A stretch of 64,000 bases of DNA. Source: Stichopus chloronotus (taxonomy: Eukaryota; Echinodermata; Holothuroidea; Aspidochirotida; Stichopodidae). The DNA lies in assembly GCA_021234535.1 (NCBI GenBank), contig CM037843.1, forward strand, positions 9,794,979 to 9,858,978, read 5' to 3'. The notes beneath the pieces are model-generated. The model was not told the DNA's origin and did no database searches. It saw nothing but the letters and a program-made list of their open reading frames with translations. Positions 63,821-64,000 of the stretch are shown here, one piece after another (the first letter of the stretch is position 1; each line of letters starts with the position of its first letter). The translations under genes were made by a program, and so were the position numbers.

Positions 63821-64000
63821 TGAATACAAAAGCCTTACTGGACTCTTTCTTTACCATTTTAGTATATAAGGGATTATTCCAACTTAATACAGCTCAACGA
63901 GAGAACAGATGTTACAGTGTATTGAGATAACTTCCATTCAATATTACATCTCTTTAAAGGAAACATATTTCCTTTGTAAATTTCCTCACAACATAGATAC

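Larger units (their letters stand above)
57523..64000. other. Intergenic stretch, no gene recognised
   Basis: AT-rich with a C-run near 58514. It holds two copies of a dispersed repeat at 58359-58505 and 63665-63820. The 128-codon frame at 57588-57974 is Leu- and Tyr-rich and looks like random AT-rich sequence. Confidence 0.35.

Noticed and set aside
1..64000. Prokaryotic or viral content, CRISPR arrays, rRNA or complete tRNA genes
   Set aside because: None seen; all recognisable coding sequence is spliced and animal in type.

Overview
This is a piece of an animal nuclear genome: AT-rich (roughly 37-38% GC by eye), with spliced genes, long introns, microsatellites and decayed transposons. 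There is no operon structure, ribosome binding site, CRISPR array or rRNA. Two genes are recognised and could be assembled exon by exon with matching splice phases. Gene content, genome texture and many long poly(G)/poly(C) tracts suggest an invertebrate deuterostome, most likely an echinoderm and perhaps a sea cucumber. That assignment is inference.

Region 1 (1-6.7 kb, + strand): MKKS/BBS6, the chaperonin-like Bardet-Biedl protein. Four coding exons (1412-2402, 3128-3315, 4942-5052, 5661-6089) give 572 aa, close to the 570 aa of human MKKS, with a poly(A) signal near 6659. Its introns hold a terminal-inverted-repeat element, a perfect hairpin and a possible tRNA-derived SINE fragment.

Region 2 (6.7-10 kb): the tail-to-tail spacer between the two genes. 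It holds a tandem array of about 130-bp units and one weak coding candidate.

Region 3 (10.05-31.2 kb, - strand): a complete ALK/LTK-family receptor tyrosine kinase. Nine coding exons give 1322 aa: signal peptide, an unrecognised N-terminal domain, LDLa, one MAM domain, the poly-glycine ALK/LTK domain, one transmembrane helix and a tyrosine kinase with all catalytic motifs. Compared with vertebrate ALK it lacks the first MAM domain and a recognisable EGF-like module. It has Leu where human ALK has Phe1174. Its 11.4-kb intron 2 carries several DNA-transposon relics and a Penelope-like fragment.

Region 4 (31.2-64 kb): about 33 kb upstream of the ALK gene with no recognisable gene. It holds poly(G) tracts, dispersed and tandem diverged repeats, a second copy of a TIR element, a GC-richer 96-codon open frame and a few candidate first exons next to TGACGTCA sites. 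TGACGTCA occurs about ten times in the window, well above base-composition expectation.

The two genes have no evident functional link. MKKS acts in BBSome assembly at the ciliary base; the ALK-family receptor acts at the cell surface. No wholly new system could be demonstrated. The most notable items are the architecture of the ALK-family receptor, the natural Leu at the Phe1174 position, a possible upstream ORF overlapping the MKKS start, and the excess of TGACGTCA.
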